Below, one piece after another: positions 50,944 through 52,450 of a stretch of 52,450 nt of DNA; the first letter of the stretch is position 1; each line of letters starts with the position of its first letter. The DNA is from an uncultured Oscillospiraceae bacterium (GTDB lineage Bacteria > Bacillota > Clostridia > Oscillospirales > Oscillospiraceae). The notes under the pieces were generated by a model. The model worked only from the letters and a program-made list of their open reading frames with translations, had not been told where the DNA came from and did not search any database. Where the stretch lies: the NCBI GenBank assembly GCA_947627285.1, contig CANQVL010000013.1:1-52450 (forward strand), given 5' to 3'. A program made the translations under genes and the position numbers.

Positions 50944-51305
50944 CCCCGCCCCTGTCATCCCGTTGCCGCCCCCTTGCGCGGTTTTAGGGCAGGACGTGTG
51001 GCAAAACACCATGTTGGGCGTTTGCGATGGAAAAGGATTTTCCTCTCCGCGTATAATTTTCAGTCGTTAGGATGGTGATACCAAAACGAATTTCCGGCCC
51101 TTTTTCAAGGGAAAAATGCCGCTCGGTTATTGGACAAGATAAAGAGCCGCCCGCCTGTTGGATAATATTCTATTAAATCGCCATATGCGGCTAAGGGCTA
51201 TGATTCTCCATCAAGTCCATGTTATCATCCGAGCAGCTCCACTTGGAATTATGCAGTGCTGTTGATTGTAGGAAAAATATCTGGCGGAGGCTGCGGCAAT
51301 GCGAT
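50944..51305. other. Intergenic stretch with no gene seen
   Basis: No plausible gene. A TATAAT at 51052-51057 is preceded by the short inverted repeat GGAAAA-GGA-TTTTCC (51029-51043), but no -35 matches. The stretch separates the exporter operon from decayed sequence and includes AT-rich DNA around 51160-51200. Confidence 0.5.
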
Positions 51306-52054
51306 ATGATAAAAGGCGGGGACGTGACCCTGGACGTCCGGGAGATGATGGTGTACTTCAACATCGGCTCTCCCGAGGAGTCCCATGCGATCCAGGCAAA
51401 CGACGGGCAGGGAATCGGGCTATTACGGTCCGAGTTCCTGTACCTGGCCGCCAACGAATACCCCAGCGAGGAGGAGCAGTTCGAGGCATACAAGGAAGTG
51501 GCCACGGTCACGAACGGCAAACAGGTAGTCCTCTGCATTCTGGATATCGGAGCGGACAGGCAGGTGGAGTATTTCCACCTTCGGAAAGAAGAAAATCCGG
51601 TCATGGGTGTGCGGGCTATCCGCATCCGCCTGAACCGTCAGGAGGTGTTCCGGACACAGCTGCGAGCGCTGTATCGCGCCTCCGCTTTCGGCAAGGCGGC
51701 AATCATGTTCCCGATAATCACCTCGGTGTAGGAAGTCAAGGAGTGCAAGCGGGCGTGTAAAGCCGTGATGGCGGATCTGGACGCGGAGGGCATCCCCTAC
51801 GACCTGGGCAAGCTCTTTGAGCCTCACCACCCGGCGGTGTTTCGGGCGATGATAATCGCGGCAGACGCGGCCCACGCGGCGGGGATCTGGATTGGCATCT
51901 GTGGGGAACTAGGGGCGGATCTGAGCCTGTTGGATACCCTCCTGATCATCGGGATCGATAGCTGAGCGTGTCGCCGTCCTCGGTGCCGCCCCTGCGGTCG
52001 GAGATCCGAAAGTCTATCGCCAAGGCCTGCACGCTGAAGCTGCTGGACTGCTGA
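51306..52054 (+). pseudogene. ptsI: ptsI (PTS enzyme I) C-terminal remnant
   Basis: The translation is recognisably the PEP-binding barrel of enzyme I: VTLD...VYFNIGSPEESH, GIGLLRSEFLYLAANE, LDIGADRQVEYFHLRKEENP, RTQLRALYRASAFGK and FPIITSV. It is broken in four ways. The N-terminal phosphohistidine domain is absent. TAG interrupts at 51729-51731. About 55 residues between EGIPYD and LGKLFEPHHP are deleted. A one-base deletion near 51957-51962 moves the final part (LSVSPSSVPPLRSEIRKSIA to LLDC) out of frame. The catalytic-Cys region (GICGE) is retained, but the protein cannot be functional. Confidence 0.88.
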
Positions 52055-52142
52055 AGGTTTTGTGGGCCTGTTCCAGCGAATACATCAGCAAACCATTTTG
52101 CTTGTTGAGCACGGCCCTTTGATGTGCGGAAGATCAGCGCCG

Positions 52143-52337
52143 TTGAGTGGCAAACTGAACAGCCGCCTGATGTACGTTGACCGTCAGGCCCAGCCAAAGT
52201 TGGACAGCATCATCCGCCAAATTGCCCAGGGCGTCACCGAGGCGCCGAAGGCCACTGACCCGATGGAATGGGCGTGGAAGATGAACAATATCTAATCGGT
52301 GGTTGAGATCATGAACGCAGGAATCATCTTTGCATAG
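52143..52337 (+). pseudogene. TnpV-like transposon protein remnant
   Basis: LSGKLNSRLMYVDRQAQ, VTEAPKATDPMEWAWKMNNI, then stop TAA (52293-52295) followed in the same frame by VVEIMNAGIIFA and TAG. This matches the C-terminal pattern I recall for TnpV proteins (GKLNSYL...DRQAQ...VTEQLKA...MEWV..MNNI). The N-terminal half is missing and no start signal is visible. It indicates past transposon activity beside the ptsI remnant. Confidence 0.6.
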
Positions 52338-52387
52338 GACACACCAGGTGGGCGATCCGGTAATTGCCCACCTCACGGCAACAGCAT

Positions 52388-52450
52388 TTACTTTTCCCCG
52401 AACACCACCCGCCGCAACACCTCGTTATCCATAGCTACGCGGTACATCTT
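52388..52450 (-). CDS. C-terminal end of an unidentified gene
   Basis: On the minus strand, 20 open codons from the window edge (MYRVAMDNEVLRRVVFGEK) end in TAA at 52388-52390. Too short to identify. It could be a real gene entering from the right or a chance frame. Confidence 0.35.
   Translation of the reverse strand, partial: KMYRVAMDNEVLRRVVFGEK

Noticed and set aside
49207-51012. A 601-residue minus-strand open frame
   Set aside because: Antisense of the second ABC half-transporter; high GC suppresses stops. Composition (Gly, Val, His, Glu, Gln) is typical of shadow frames.
51946-52197. A minus-strand 83-residue frame at the right edge
   Set aside because: Antisense to the ptsI and TnpV remnants, both of which are supported by homology on the plus strand.

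Overview
The window looks like a chromosomal segment of a GC-rich, Gram-positive, gut-type anaerobe of the Clostridia, most like Oscillospiraceae. The grounds are GGAGG ribosome binding sites, frequent GTG and TTG starts, many ATGA start/stop overlaps, lipobox lipoproteins, a CUT1 sugar importer without its own ATPase, and LytTR/GHKL signalling. No rRNA, tRNA or CRISPR array was seen. The assignment is inferred from style and gene content, not from a marker gene.

Left edge (1-2.4 kb): the N-terminal 140 residues of an eCIS-core (DUF4157) protein run off the edge, preceded by a GNAT acetyltransferase on the same strand. A hairpin-rich non-coding block follows, then a small membrane protein gene whose apparent original start codon is followed at once by TGA.

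Glycan block (2.4-32.1 kb, minus strand): a permuted GH3 beta-glucosidase and a zinc-ribbon lipoprotein lie behind their own promoter. Upstream of them is one very long run of 15 close-packed genes (31,968 down to 6,321): GH127-like hydrolase, two sugar permeases and a solute-binding lipoprotein, a membrane-anchored LamG-like protein, two paralogous TIM-barrel glycosidase-like proteins, a 2,057-residue secreted repeat protein, an AraC regulator, an SGNH-alpha/beta-hydrolase fusion esterase, a lipoprotein sharing the giant protein's modules, a Gfo/Idh oxidoreductase, a GH78-like rhamnosidase, an RpiB/LacAB-like isomerase and a small anchored protein. A good promoter with two tandem 17-bp repeats sits before the first gene. 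The set suggests binding, de-esterification, trimming, import and catabolism of an arabinose/rhamnose-bearing plant polysaccharide.

Amino-sugar block (32.1-37 kb): a divergent NagB-like protein and a PIG-L deacetylase face an AraC regulator, followed by canonical nagB-nagA with a strong promoter and a closing hairpin.

Unassigned enzyme cluster (37.6-45.7 kb, plus strand): twelve close-packed genes include four different calcineurin-like phosphoesterases, an HD-domain protein, a P-loop kinase-like protein, a GNAT acetyltransferase and several unrecognised proteins. It is the best candidate for an undescribed system.

Exporter block (45.8-50.9 kb): a LytTR response regulator and a soluble GHKL kinase, then two overlapping ABC exporter half-transporters. 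Between them are two 10-bp direct repeats 21 bp apart, the geometry expected of a LytTR binding site.

Right edge (51-52.45 kb): decayed DNA, with a C-terminal ptsI pseudogene carrying a stop, a deletion and a frameshift, a TnpV-like transposon remnant, and the last 20 codons of an unidentified minus-strand gene.
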